This document shows, piece by piece, positions 56,319 through 64,000 of a stretch of 64,000 nucleotides of DNA. This DNA comes from Curtobacterium sp. MCLR17_007 (GTDB lineage: Bacteria > Actinomycetota > Actinomycetes > Actinomycetales > Microbacteriaceae), in the NCBI RefSeq assembly GCF_003234655.2, contig NZ_CP126271.1, positions 806,001 through 870,000 on the forward strand, given 5' to 3'. How positions within the stretch are numbered: position 1 is the first letter of the stretch; the number at the start of each line of letters is the position of its first letter. The notes below the pieces were generated by a model. The model had not been told where the DNA came from, did not search any database, and worked only from the letters and a program-made list of their open reading frames with translations. The position numbers and the translations under genes are program-made.

Positions 56319-58760
56319 TCAGGCCCGGGCGCTGTCGGCGTCCGCGGTCCGGACCCACAGCCACGTCCCGAGGGCCGCCGCGACGCACACGCAGGCGATC
56401 AGTGCCAACGCGACGGGGGAGACGTGCGTGCCTCCCGGGCCGGAGTAGACCGCTGCGCCCAGCGCCACACCGACCGTGGCGACGGCCGCGTAGCGGGTCC
56501 GCGAGCGGGACCACAGCGCGCTGCCGGCCGAGCCCGCGAGCGGCAGGAGCGTCGCCACGAGGGAACCGAGGCCGCCGACGCAGAGCGTGATCGCGAACTC
56601 GGAGACGAGCGCGGTCCAGAACCCGGGCCCGGTCGTCACGCTGTGCAGGAGCCAGCCCGTCGCGGCGAGGACCAGCAGCGCGCAGGACCGCCAGGTCGCG
56701 CTCCTGGCGCAGGCGGCGACCCCGGCACCGAGCCGCATCGCACCCGTGTCCACGTCGGTCCGCCCGACCGGGACCAGCAGGACGCCGAGCACCAGGGCGG
56801 GGGACAGGTCGGCCGCGCGGGTGACGGCGCATGCGACGAGGGCGGCGAGGACGAGCCATGGCGACACCCGGAACCCCACGGTGTGGCGGTCGGCACCCGC
56901 AGCCCACCGGGTGGCGATCACGACCGCTGCGGCGAGGACACCTGTCCCCAGCAGGACCGCGATCGCCAGGCGGACGTAGCGGGCCTCGAGCGAGACCCCG
57001 ACGCCGAGCAGCGTCAGCACGGACGCCAGCACCACGGCGATCGACACCGATGCCCACGCGGGCAGGGCATCGTCGCCGCGCCGACGTTCCGACCGAGGGC
57101 GGTTGCGACCGGTGAACGAGCCCAGCCGCAGCGTGACCCGTCCGCGCAGGGTCCGTGCGACGAGACGCGCGGGTCCGGCGACCAGCAGCAGGAACCCGAC
57201 CGCGACGGCGCCCGCGACCGCGAGCGTGTCCCACGAGGCCGCCGCCTGGATCGTCGGGACGGTGCGACCGAACGACGTCGCCACGGACCAGTCGCCGGCC
57301 GGGCCGGACCAGTCCACTCCCGGCCGGCCGCCCGCGGTAGCGCCCCCGGACGCATCGCCGGTGCCGGTGCCGGTGCCGTCCGTGGTCCCGCCGGCCGAGC
57401 TGCCCGGGCCGCCCGACCCGGGCACGGTGCCGGTGGTCGGACCACCCGTGCCGCCGGTCGCGGGCCCGGAGCTGCCGCCCGTCGCGCTCCCGCTGCCCGG
57501 GCTGCCGGACGGCGACACCGTCGAGCCGGGCGTCGTCGCCACGACGTCGACGGTGACCGGCGTCGAGGAGGGGGAGTGGTTGCCCGCGGCGTCGTGCTGC
57601 AGCGCGGTGACGACGTGCGCTCCGACGGTGAGCGGGCCTCCCGACGTCGAGCACGCCCAGGAGCCGTCGGCGCGGACGGTCGCGCCGCACACCGGGGCGC
57701 GGTCGACGTACACGGTCAGCACCGCCCGGGGCTCCCCGGCCCCGCGCACGACCAGGGCCTGCGCCGCGACGCGGTCACCGGTCCGGGGCGACGTGACGGT
57801 CGGGGCATCCGGCGGGGTGCGGTCGAACGTGACGGTCGCCGGGGCGGAGGCTGCGCTGCGGAGGTCGGAGCGGAACCCGTCGGCGGTGCTGGCCGTCGCG
57901 GTCGCCGTCATCGTCACGGTGCCGCTCGGTCGCGGTGCCGCGCCGGTCGACCAGGACACGATCCACCGGCCGTCGCTGCCGACCGCGGCGGTGCGGACGG
58001 CGGACGACCCGGAGACCGAGACGGTGACGGTCGTCCCGACGTCGCCGGTGCCGACGACGGTGCCCGTCGTCGGCTCGCGCGTGCTGATCACCGGCGGGAC
58101 GACGACGTCTGCGGCCGGCGCGTCGGCGGTGCGGCGGGACGCGTCGGAGAGGTCCTGCACGGTGAAGACCTGCTGCGGTCCCGTGGCGACCGGGCCGGAA
58201 CAGGTCCAGGTGCCGTCGCCGTCCGTCGTGGTGGTGCAGACCGACCGACTGGTGACCGCCGGGTCGATCACCCGGACGCGGTGGCCGGGCGTCGCCGTGC
58301 CCTGGAACCGTCCGGTCGCGCTCGTCAGGTCGCCGGGGTCGGCGATGGTCGGGTCGACGGCGGGGGTGCCGGACGGCGGCGGGGTCGGGGTGGGGGAACC
58401 GGACGTCGGCGCCGCCCCGGGGGTCGGTTGCACGTGCAGGTCAGCCTGGGTGTCGCCGGGCGCCGTGGTGGGATCCGGTGCGGGCGTTGCCGCCCGGTCC
58501 TGGTCCTGGGGCTGCGTCGTGTCGGCAGTGGCTGGCGCCGTGTCCGTCGTGCCCCGGGTCGTGTCGGCAGCGGCTGCCGCCGTGTCCGTCGTGCCCCGGG
58601 TCGTGTCGGCAGCGGCTGCCGCCGCCGGGACGACGGCGAGGGCCAGGAGGCCCGTCACCAGCGCCGCAGTCAGCGCACCGACCAGGGACGCACGGGGACG
58701 CCGACCGCGACGGCCGCCCCCGACCGTCGCGGATCCCGAGGACTCCCCACGTGTGCTCAT
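56319..58760 (-). CDS. Ig-like domain membrane protein of unknown function
   Basis: An 813-residue protein. A signal peptide (ALTAALVTGLLALAVVPAAA) is followed by a low-complexity Thr/Asp segment with a 14-residue duplicate (AAAAADTTRGTTDT). Next come an extracellular part with about three Ig-like beta domains (VTSPRTGDRVAAQALVV, FDRTPPDAPT) and a Gly/Ser/Thr/Pro-rich linker. The last ~310 residues hold about nine transmembrane helices. MST at 58760 is used because GGAGGGAG sits just upstream. No enzyme motif is seen. It may be a surface receptor or transporter; I do not recognise the family. Confidence 0.75.
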   Translation of the reverse strand: MSTRGESSGSATVGGGRRGRRPRASLVGALTAALVTGLLALAVVPAAAAAADTTRGTTDTAAAAADTTRGTTDTAPATADTTQPQDQDRAATPAPDPTTAPGDTQADLHVQPTPGAAPTSGSPTPTPPPSGTPAVDPTIADPGDLTSATGRFQGTATPGHRVRVIDPAVTSRSVCTTTTDGDGTWTCSGPVATGPQQVFTVQDLSDASRRTADAPAADVVVPPVISTREPTTGTVVGTGDVGTTVTVSVSGSSAVRTAAVGSDGRWIVSWSTGAAPRPSGTVTMTATATASTADGFRSDLRSAASAPATVTFDRTPPDAPTVTSPRTGDRVAAQALVVRGAGEPRAVLTVYVDRAPVCGATVRADGSWACSTSGGPLTVGAHVVTALQHDAAGNHSPSSTPVTVDVVATTPGSTVSPSGSPGSGSATGGSSGPATGGTGGPTTGTVPGSGGPGSSAGGTTDGTGTGTGDASGGATAGGRPGVDWSGPAGDWSVATSFGRTVPTIQAAASWDTLAVAGAVAVGFLLLVAGPARLVARTLRGRVTLRLGSFTGRNRPRSERRRGDDALPAWASVSIAVVLASVLTLLGVGVSLEARYVRLAIAVLLGTGVLAAAVVIATRWAAGADRHTVGFRVSPWLVLAALVACAVTRAADLSPALVLGVLLVPVGRTDVDTGAMRLGAGVAACARSATWRSCALLVLAATGWLLHSVTTGPGFWTALVSEFAITLCVGGLGSLVATLLPLAGSAGSALWSRSRTRYAAVATVGVALGAAVYSGPGGTHVSPVALALIACVCVAAALGTWLWVRTADADSARA
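58539..58622 (-). repeat. 42-bp in-frame tandem duplicate
   Basis: Two 42-bp copies starting at 58539 and 58581 encode a repeated 14-residue Thr/Asp/Ala segment of the Ig-like protein near its N-terminus. Confidence 0.85.
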
Positions 58761-58914
58761 CTCCCTCCATCCCACGCGACAGAACGGGATCGGTCAATCC
58801 CCCGCGCGGATGATCGCGCTCCTTCGCATGGTCTGGCCGGACGCCGGGTGTGCATGACTCGGGAATCGGCCGTGAACCGCGCCCGTGACGATGAGGAGCC
58901 CCACGGAGCGTCGG

Positions 58915-58920
58915 TACAAT
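58915..58920 (+). promoter_or_regulatory. -10 element TACAAT of lemA
   Basis: TACAAT lies 45 nt before the lemA ATG. The -35 is weak. Confidence 0.5.
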
Positions 58921-58965
58921 CGCCGGTGGTTCACCGCCCCCGACGCAGACCAGGAGCTCACCCGC

Positions 58966-59547
58966 ATGGACACCGGACTCATCACGACCCTGATCGTCAT
59001 CGGCGTCGTGGTCGTGGTCCTCGTGGTCGTCGGCATCTACCTCTGGGTCACTTACAACGCACTCACCACGCTCAAGGTGCGCGTGGACGAGGCCTGGAGC
59101 GACATCTCGGTGCAGCTCAAGCGGCGGGCGGACCTCATCCCCACGATCGTGGACACGGTCAAGGGGTACGCGACGCACGAGAAGGCCGTGTTCACCGACG
59201 TCACCGCGGCCCGTGCGGAGACGCTGAGCGCCGGTGACGCCGATGCCGCGTCGGCGGCCGAGGGCCACATGCAGAAGGCGTTGAAGAGCGTGTTCGCGGT
59301 CGCCGAGGGCTACCCGCAACTGCAGTCGAGCCAGAACTTCCTGCAGCTGCAGACCGAGCTGGTCGACACCGAGGACAAGATCCAGGCGGCGCGCCGGTTC
59401 TACAACGGTGGCGTGCGTGAGCTCAACACGAAGATCCGGGTCTTCCCGAACTCGACGTTCGCCAAGCGCCGCGGGTTCGAGCAGGCGTCCTTCTTCGAGA
59501 CCTCCGAGCCGGCCGCGATCGCCGAGCCCCCGCGCGTCCAGTTCTGA
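58966..59547 (+). CDS. lemA: LemA family protein
   Basis: A 193-residue protein with one N-terminal transmembrane helix (about residues 5-30) and a helical-bundle domain. The LemA signature covers WSDISVQLKRRADLIPTIVD and QAARRFYNGGVRELN. LemA proteins are widespread and of uncertain function; they are often co-operonic with an M48 metalloprotease, as here (22 nt to the htpX-like gene). ATG 58966 follows CAGGAG. The likely role is in membrane or stress quality control with the protease. Confidence 0.93.
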   Translation: MDTGLITTLIVIGVVVVVLVVVGIYLWVTYNALTTLKVRVDEAWSDISVQLKRRADLIPTIVDTVKGYATHEKAVFTDVTAARAETLSAGDADAASAAEGHMQKALKSVFAVAEGYPQLQSSQNFLQLQTELVDTEDKIQAARRFYNGGVRELNTKIRVFPNSTFAKRRGFEQASFFETSEPAAIAEPPRVQF

Positions 59548-59568
59548 CCCGGTCGACCACCGCCGCCC

Positions 59569-60471
59569 GTGTACCGCGCCGTCGCGCGCAACAAGCGCAA
59601 CACCGTCCTGATCGTCCTGGTGTTCCTGCTGGTCATCGGCGCGCTCGGCTTCCTCGGCGGGTACCTGGCGGGCAACACGTCGATCGGCATCGTGGTCCTA
59701 GTGGTGGCCCTCGGGTACGCGGTGCTGCAGTACTTCACGGCGGCGCGGCAGGCCACGGCGATCGCTGGCGGCATCGAGATCGACCGGACGACCGAGCCAC
59801 GGCTGTGGCGCACGGTCGAGAACCTGGCGATCACGACCGGCATGCCGATGCCGCGCGTGTTCGTCGTGCCCGACCCGTCGCCGAACGCCTTCGCGACCGG
59901 CCGTGACCCCGAGCACGCCGTGGTTGCCGCGACGACCGGCCTGCTCGAGCTCATGGACGACCAGGAGCTGCAGGGCGTGATGGCCCACGAGCTCGGGCAC
60001 GTCCGCAACTATGACATCCGTGTGTCGACGATGGTGTTCGGCCTGGTCGTGGCAGTCGGACTGGTCGCCGACGTGCTCCTGCGCATCTCCCTGTTCAGCG
60101 GGCTGAGCGGCGGGCGGAACCGGTCCAACGACAACGGCGGCGGGTCGAACCCGGTCCTGCTCGTCGCAGGGCTCGTGGCTCTCCTCGTGGCACCGGTCGC
60201 CGCGATGGGCATCCAGGCCGCGGTGTCCCGGCAGCGTGAGTACCTGGCCGATGCGACCGGCGCCCTGACGACCCGTCACCCCGAGGGGCTCGCTCGCGCG
60301 CTCGAGAAGCTCGGCGCGTACGGACGGCCGATGCAGACGCAGAACTCGTCGATGGCCCACCTGTGGATCAGCGACCCGATGCGGCCCGGTGTGATGGACC
60401 GGCTGTTCTCGACCCACCCGCCGCTGCCCGACCGCATCGTGCGACTGCGGACGAACCAGGACCGCTTCTAG
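59569..60471 (+). CDS. htpX: M48 family membrane metalloprotease, HtpX-like
   Basis: A 300-residue integral membrane zinc protease. The active site is VMAHELGHVRNYD (HExxH near residue 143), and the third ligand Glu is in QREYLADATGA. Two helices precede and two follow the catalytic helix. HtpX-type proteases degrade misfolded membrane proteins. GTG 59569 gives MYRAVARNKRNTVL. It follows lemA in one operon and its stop overlaps the stop of the convergent glycosylase by 4 nt. Confidence 0.94.
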   Translation: MYRAVARNKRNTVLIVLVFLLVIGALGFLGGYLAGNTSIGIVVLVVALGYAVLQYFTAARQATAIAGGIEIDRTTEPRLWRTVENLAITTGMPMPRVFVVPDPSPNAFATGRDPEHAVVAATTGLLELMDDQELQGVMAHELGHVRNYDIRVSTMVFGLVVAVGLVADVLLRISLFSGLSGGRNRSNDNGGGSNPVLLVAGLVALLVAPVAAMGIQAAVSRQREYLADATGALTTRHPEGLARALEKLGAYGRPMQTQNSSMAHLWISDPMRPGVMDRLFSTHPPLPDRIVRLRTNQDRF

Positions 60472-61754
60472 GCTGCGGGGTCGGGGTCGTCCACCGCAAC
60501 GGCCGCGTCGGTCGAGCCCTCGGCCGGGCCGTCGTCGGCGGCGACGTGGGGCACCAGCGGCACACCGAGGGCGCCGGCGACCTGCGCGGCAGCCGTCCCC
60601 CGGTCGGTGACCTGGACCGCGTCGAGCCCCTGCCATGCGGCGACCCGGCGGAGCGTGTCGGCGAGCCGCTCCGGGTCGAGCGTCGTGCCCGGCTCCTGCC
60701 ACGCCGTGCGGACGCGCAGGACCCCCTGCTGCCGGTCGCTCTTCAGGTCGACGCGTCCCACGAGCGCGTCGTCCTGCAGCACCGGCAGGACGTAGTACCC
60801 GAACACCCGCTTCGGCGCGGGCGTGTAGATCTCGATCCGGTAGTGGAAGCCGTACATCCGCTCGGCCCGTCGGCGGAACCACACGACGGGGTCGAAGGGG
60901 CTGAGCACCGCGTCGGCCGTGACGGCGCGCGGGACCCGGGCGTCGGCGTGCAGCCACGCCGGTTCGCGCCAGCCCTCGACGCGCACCGGCAGCAGGACGC
61001 CCGCGTCCTGCAGGTCGGCGATCGCGGCGGCGGTGTCGTCCGCACGCAGCCGGTAGTAGTCGGCGATGTCGGCACGGGTCCCGACGCCGAGGGCGCGGGC
61101 AGCGCGGCCGACGAGCTCGCGGACTGCGTCCGGTCGCCCCGGCGCGGACTCGAGGAACCCGCTCGGCAGGACCTGGTCGGGCAGGGCGTAGACGCGCTCG
61201 AAACCCGATCGCCCGGCGCTGACGGCGTCTCCCCAGCGGAACATCTGCTCGAGTCCGAGCTTCACGTCGCTCCACCCCCACCATGGGCCCCGTCGGACGT
61301 TCGACTCGTGCTCGACGGCGCTGGCGGGCATCGGTCCCTCGGCATGCAGCAACGCGTGGAGTTCGCGCCGCACGACCGCGGTCCGCTCGACACCCTCGGC
61401 GCGGGTCGGCCCGGCGTCGCGCGCACGGAAGGCGTCCATCTTCCAGCGGAACAGCCGCAGGTCGTCGCGCGGGATGAACGCGGCTTCGTGCGCCCAGTAC
61501 TCCACGTGGGGCGAACGCCCGGTCATCGTGAGGCGGTCGAGGGCCCGGCGGTCGTAGGCCCCGAGGCGAGCGAACAGCGGCAGGTAGTGGCTGCGCTCGA
61601 ACACGTTGACCGAGTCGATCTGCAGGAGCCCCAGCCGGCCGATGCCCGCCCGGAGGGTCCGGGTCGAGACCGTGTCGGGCGTCGGTCGGCCGAACCCCTG
61701 GGCAGCGAGTGCGACGCGACGGGCCTCGGCCGCGGAGAGCGTTGACCTGGGCAT
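60468..61754 (-). CDS. AlkX/YcaQ-like DNA glycosylase (HTH_42 family)
   Basis: A 428-residue protein of the winged-helix HTH_42 family that includes E. coli YcaQ (AlkX) and Streptomyces AlkZ. The catalytic Q-hydrophobic-D motif is present as LLQIDSVNVFERSHYLPLF (near residue 45). This is the AlkX-type version; AlkZ has Q-x-Q. AlkX-type enzymes unhook interstrand crosslinks and remove alkylated purines. The start at 61754 has TAGGGT ending 6 nt upstream on the minus strand. The C-terminal tail is acidic and Asp/Ala-rich. Confidence 0.87.
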   Translation of the reverse strand: MPRSTLSAAEARRVALAAQGFGRPTPDTVSTRTLRAGIGRLGLLQIDSVNVFERSHYLPLFARLGAYDRRALDRLTMTGRSPHVEYWAHEAAFIPRDDLRLFRWKMDAFRARDAGPTRAEGVERTAVVRRELHALLHAEGPMPASAVEHESNVRRGPWWGWSDVKLGLEQMFRWGDAVSAGRSGFERVYALPDQVLPSGFLESAPGRPDAVRELVGRAARALGVGTRADIADYYRLRADDTAAAIADLQDAGVLLPVRVEGWREPAWLHADARVPRAVTADAVLSPFDPVVWFRRRAERMYGFHYRIEIYTPAPKRVFGYYVLPVLQDDALVGRVDLKSDRQQGVLRVRTAWQEPGTTLDPERLADTLRRVAAWQGLDAVQVTDRGTAAAQVAGALGVPLVPHVAADDGPAEGSTDAAVAVDDPDPAA

Positions 61755-61760
61755 GCACCG

Positions 61761-61766
61761 ACCCTA
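61761..61766 (-). promoter_or_regulatory. -10 element TAGGGT of the glycosylase
   Basis: On the minus strand TAGGGT ends exactly 6 nt before the ATG at 61754, suggesting a leaderless transcript. Confidence 0.5.
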
Positions 61767-61834
61767 CTGAGCGCCGCCGACGAGACCCGACCAGCCCGTA
61801 TGCCGCATCTGGAACGGGACCGCACGGGAATGGT

Positions 61835-61840
61835 TACAGT
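61835..61840 (+). promoter_or_regulatory. -10 element TACAGT
   Basis: TACAGT ends exactly 6 nt before the ATG at 61847; no ribosome binding site is present. Confidence 0.6.
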
Positions 61841-61846
61841 GGCGGA

Positions 61847-63151
61847 ATGGCATGGGGCAAGAAGAAGACGACGCGAACCGACCCCGTGGTCGAGACACCG
61901 GCGACGGGCCGGAACCGCCCCGACCCCGTGGTCGAGCAGTCGGTGCCGGTCGGCATGCGCATCGCCGGGGCGTGGTCCTGGCGTGTCCTGGTCGTGGTCG
62001 GGGTCATCGCCCTGTTCATCTACCTCGTCACGGTGTTCAGCGAGATCCTGATCCCGTTCCTGGTCGGCATCGTCGTGTCGGCGCTGCTCATCCCGATCTC
62101 CAACTGGATGCAGCGGCACCACGTCCCGAAGTGGCTGGCCGTGGTGATCAGCCTGCTCGGTGGACTCGCGGCCATCGGCGCGCTCGTCTGGCTCGTCGTC
62201 GACCAGGTCATCGCGTCCTACCCGTCGCTGCGTGACCGGACGGTGTCGCAGTACGCCAACATCAAGGACTTCGTGCTGAACTCCGGTCTCGGCATCAGCC
62301 AGTCGGACGTCAACGGCTGGCTGAACGACGGTGCGAAGTGGCTGCAGGACAACGCATCGTCGATCCTGTCCGGGGTCGCCAGCGCCGGATCGGGCGCCAC
62401 GCATGCGTTCGAGGCGCTGTTCATCATCCTGTTCACGACGATCTTCCTGCTCATCGACGGCAAGAACGTCTGGCGCTGGACCGTGCGGCTCTTCCCGAAG
62501 AAGGCCCGCGCCGCCGTCGACGGCGCCGGTGTCGCCGGGTGGATCACGCTGACGAGCTTCATCCGCGTGCAGATCTTCGTCGCGTTCGTCGACGCGGTCG
62601 GCATCGGCCTGGGCGCCTACATCGTCGGGCTGTTCTTCGGCGGAATGCCGCTCGTGATCCCGATCGCCGCGTTCGTGTTCCTCGGTGCGTTCATCCCCGT
62701 CGTCGGTGCGATCGTCACCGGGTTCCTCGCGGTGTTCATCGCGCTCATCTTCAACGGTCCCGTCGCGGCGGTGCTGGTGCTGGCCGTCGTGCTGCTCGTG
62801 CAGCAGATCGAGGGGCACATCCTGCAGCCGCTCGTGATGGGCAACGCCGTCAAGGTGCACCCGCTCGCGGTGGTGCTCGGTGTGACGTCGGCGTCCGGGC
62901 TCGCCGGCATCGCGGGCGCGTTCTTCGCCGTGCCGCTCATCGCCACGCTGAACGCCATGGTCACGACGATCGCAAGCGGCCGGTGGCGTCGACTCGACTC
63001 CGACCACGTGCTCGAGGCCACCCCGAAGCGCGGCCAGCACGGGCAGCTCCAGCTGTTGCGACGACGGCGGCACACGACGAACGACGACGTCCCGGCACCG
63101 GGCAGCGACAGGGACGCGACCGCGACTGAGGGAACCGCCAGCACCAACTAG
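61847..63151 (+). CDS. AI-2E family transporter
   Basis: A 434-residue membrane protein with about eight helices. The family core includes LIPFLVGIVVSALLIPIS and the C-terminal half with VVGAIVTGFLAVFIALIF and EGHILQPLVMGNAV. The external loop between helices 3 and 4 is long, as usual. Members have been linked to AI-2 export or Na+/H+ exchange, so the actual substrate here is open. The N-terminal ~45 residues are basic and repeat DPVVE twice. ATG 61847 has TACAGT 6 nt upstream. Confidence 0.88.
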   Translation: MAWGKKKTTRTDPVVETPATGRNRPDPVVEQSVPVGMRIAGAWSWRVLVVVGVIALFIYLVTVFSEILIPFLVGIVVSALLIPISNWMQRHHVPKWLAVVISLLGGLAAIGALVWLVVDQVIASYPSLRDRTVSQYANIKDFVLNSGLGISQSDVNGWLNDGAKWLQDNASSILSGVASAGSGATHAFEALFIILFTTIFLLIDGKNVWRWTVRLFPKKARAAVDGAGVAGWITLTSFIRVQIFVAFVDAVGIGLGAYIVGLFFGGMPLVIPIAAFVFLGAFIPVVGAIVTGFLAVFIALIFNGPVAAVLVLAVVLLVQQIEGHILQPLVMGNAVKVHPLAVVLGVTSASGLAGIAGAFFAVPLIATLNAMVTTIASGRWRRLDSDHVLEATPKRGQHGQLQLLRRRRHTTNDDVPAPGSDRDATATEGTASTN

Positions 63152-63184
63152 CGCCATCCGTTCGTCACGGGCCCGCCGACCGAC

Positions 63185-63190
63185 GATGAT
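63185..63190 (+). promoter_or_regulatory. -10-like GATGAT
   Basis: GATGAT ends exactly 6 nt before the GTG at 63197. Confidence 0.35.
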
Positions 63191-63196
63191 GGGACC

Positions 63197-64000
63197 GTGA
63201 CCGACACCACGACGACGATCCCGACCCTCGACGACATCGAGCGGGCACAGAAGACCATTGCGGGCGTCGCGCGGGTCACCCCGATGGAGACGTCCCAGTT
63301 CCTCGGCGAGCTCCTGGGGTCGCCGGTGCACCTGAAGTGCGAGAACCTGCAGCGCACCGGCGCCTACAAGCTGCGCGGCGCGTACAACCGCCTGTCGGCG
63401 CTGACGCCCGAGCAGCGGGCCAAGGGCGTCGTGGCGGCCAGCGCGGGCAACCACGCGCAGGGCGTCGCCCTCGCCGCACGTGAGCTCGGCATCCCCGCGA
63501 CGATCTTCACGCCGGTCGGTGTCGCCCTGCCGAAGCTGCAGGCGACGCGGCACTACGGCGCCGAGGTCGTCCTGCGCGGGCACTCCGTTGAAGAAGCGCT
63601 CTCGGCGGCCAAGGACTTCGGACACCGCACCGGGGCCGTCTTCATCCCCCCATTCGACCACCCCGCCGTGATCGCCGGCCAGGGCACCCTGGGGCTCGAG
63701 ATCGTGGACCAGGTCCCCGACGTCGACACGGTCATCGTGCCGATCGGCGGCGGTGGTGTGATCTCCGGCATCGCGATCGCGGTCAAGGGACTGGCCGAGC
63801 GCGCCGGGCGGTCCATCCGGGTCATCGGGGTGCAGGCGGAGAACGCCGCGTCCTACCCCGACTCGCTCGACGCGGGCGAGCCGGTCACGATCGCCACCAC
63901 GCCGACGATCGCCGACGGTATCGCCGTGGCGCGTCCCGGTGACATGAACTTCCCGATCATCCGTGACCTGGTCGACGAGATCGTCACCGTCGCTGACGAC
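63197..64000 (+). CDS. ilvA: Threonine ammonia-lyase (threonine dehydratase), 5' part
   Basis: The first 268 codons are present; the gene runs off the window. It is a PLP enzyme of fold type II that deaminates threonine (or serine) to 2-oxobutyrate. The PLP lysine is in RTGAYKLRGAYNRL near residue 57. The Asn of ASAGNHAQGVA and the PLP phosphate loop GGGGVISG follow. Whether it is the biosynthetic (isoleucine) or catabolic form depends on the C-terminal ACT region, which is outside the window. GTG 63197 begins MTDTTTTIPTLDDIERA. Confidence 0.92.
   Translation, partial: MTDTTTTIPTLDDIERAQKTIAGVARVTPMETSQFLGELLGSPVHLKCENLQRTGAYKLRGAYNRLSALTPEQRAKGVVAASAGNHAQGVALAARELGIPATIFTPVGVALPKLQATRHYGAEVVLRGHSVEEALSAAKDFGHRTGAVFIPPFDHPAVIAGQGTLGLEIVDQVPDVDTVIVPIGGGGVISGIAIAVKGLAERAGRSIRVIGVQAENAASYPDSLDAGEPVTIATTPTIADGIAVARPGDMNFPIIRDLVDEIVTVADD

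Noticed and set aside
56107..57690. Upstream extension of the acyl-CoA ligase to about 1082 residues
   Set aside because: The extension is antisense-frame readthrough of the Ig-like gene and the G14 tract; a good ribosome binding site and family start lie at 56106.

Overview
The window is 64 kb of a high-GC actinobacterial chromosome, most likely from the family Microbacteriaceae and resembling Curtobacterium. This is judged from codon use, GTG/TTG starts, protein similarity and gene order. It is mostly ordinary chromosome with dense operons. There is no prophage, insertion sequence, integrase or CRISPR array.

Region by region. 1-4588: end of a sugar operon (ThuA-like, Gfo/Idh/MocA oxidoreductase, TIM-barrel isomerase, ROK repressor, zinc polyol dehydrogenase). 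4833-9150: UMF1-type transporter, a 61-bp tandem array, then glmU and prs. 9226-37511: about 28 kb of accessory metabolism. It holds a PrmC-like methyltransferase, a membrane molybdopterin oxidoreductase, the divergent gnd/gntK pair, a two-component system, a RHH/Doc toxin-antitoxin pair, a GNAT enzyme, a complete glucuronate-to-KDG regulon (19304-30937), a second two-component system followed by a secreted Cys protein, and an RbtT-type polyol permease. 37793-49398: the conserved block rplY-pth-mfd, (nhaA), mazG-hisS-eno-ftsB-DUF501. 49442-64000: ndh, a tRNA with anticodon UAA followed by 131-bp repeats, a fatty acid desaturase, a ThrE-type exporter, an acyl-CoA ligase behind a G14 tract, an Ig-like membrane protein, lemA-htpX, an AlkX-like glycosylase, an AI-2E-family transporter and a truncated threonine ammonia-lyase.

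How the genes work together. The LacI-type regulator at 20743-21819 probably controls both divergent arms of the uronate regulon through a 36-bp palindrome at 21920-21955. A lipoprotein and two permeases import the substrate. UxaC, a UxuB-type reductase and ManD convert glucuronate to 2-keto-3-deoxygluconate. KDG kinase, KDPG aldolase and the ABC ATPase are not in the window. Three extra enzymes in the operon (two TIM-barrel isomerases and a Gfo/Idh oxidoreductase) suggest a broader or modified uronate substrate. gntK and gnd cover gluconate entry into the pentose phosphate pathway.

The most unusual non-coding features are two tandem arrays 36 kb apart. They share a 61-bp period and a related core (28 of 37 aligned bases identical), yet sit at unrelated loci. 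About sixteen genes have a -10-like hexamer ending 6-7 nt before the start codon, the signature of leaderless transcription. Several intergenic hairpins re-use a near-identical stem.
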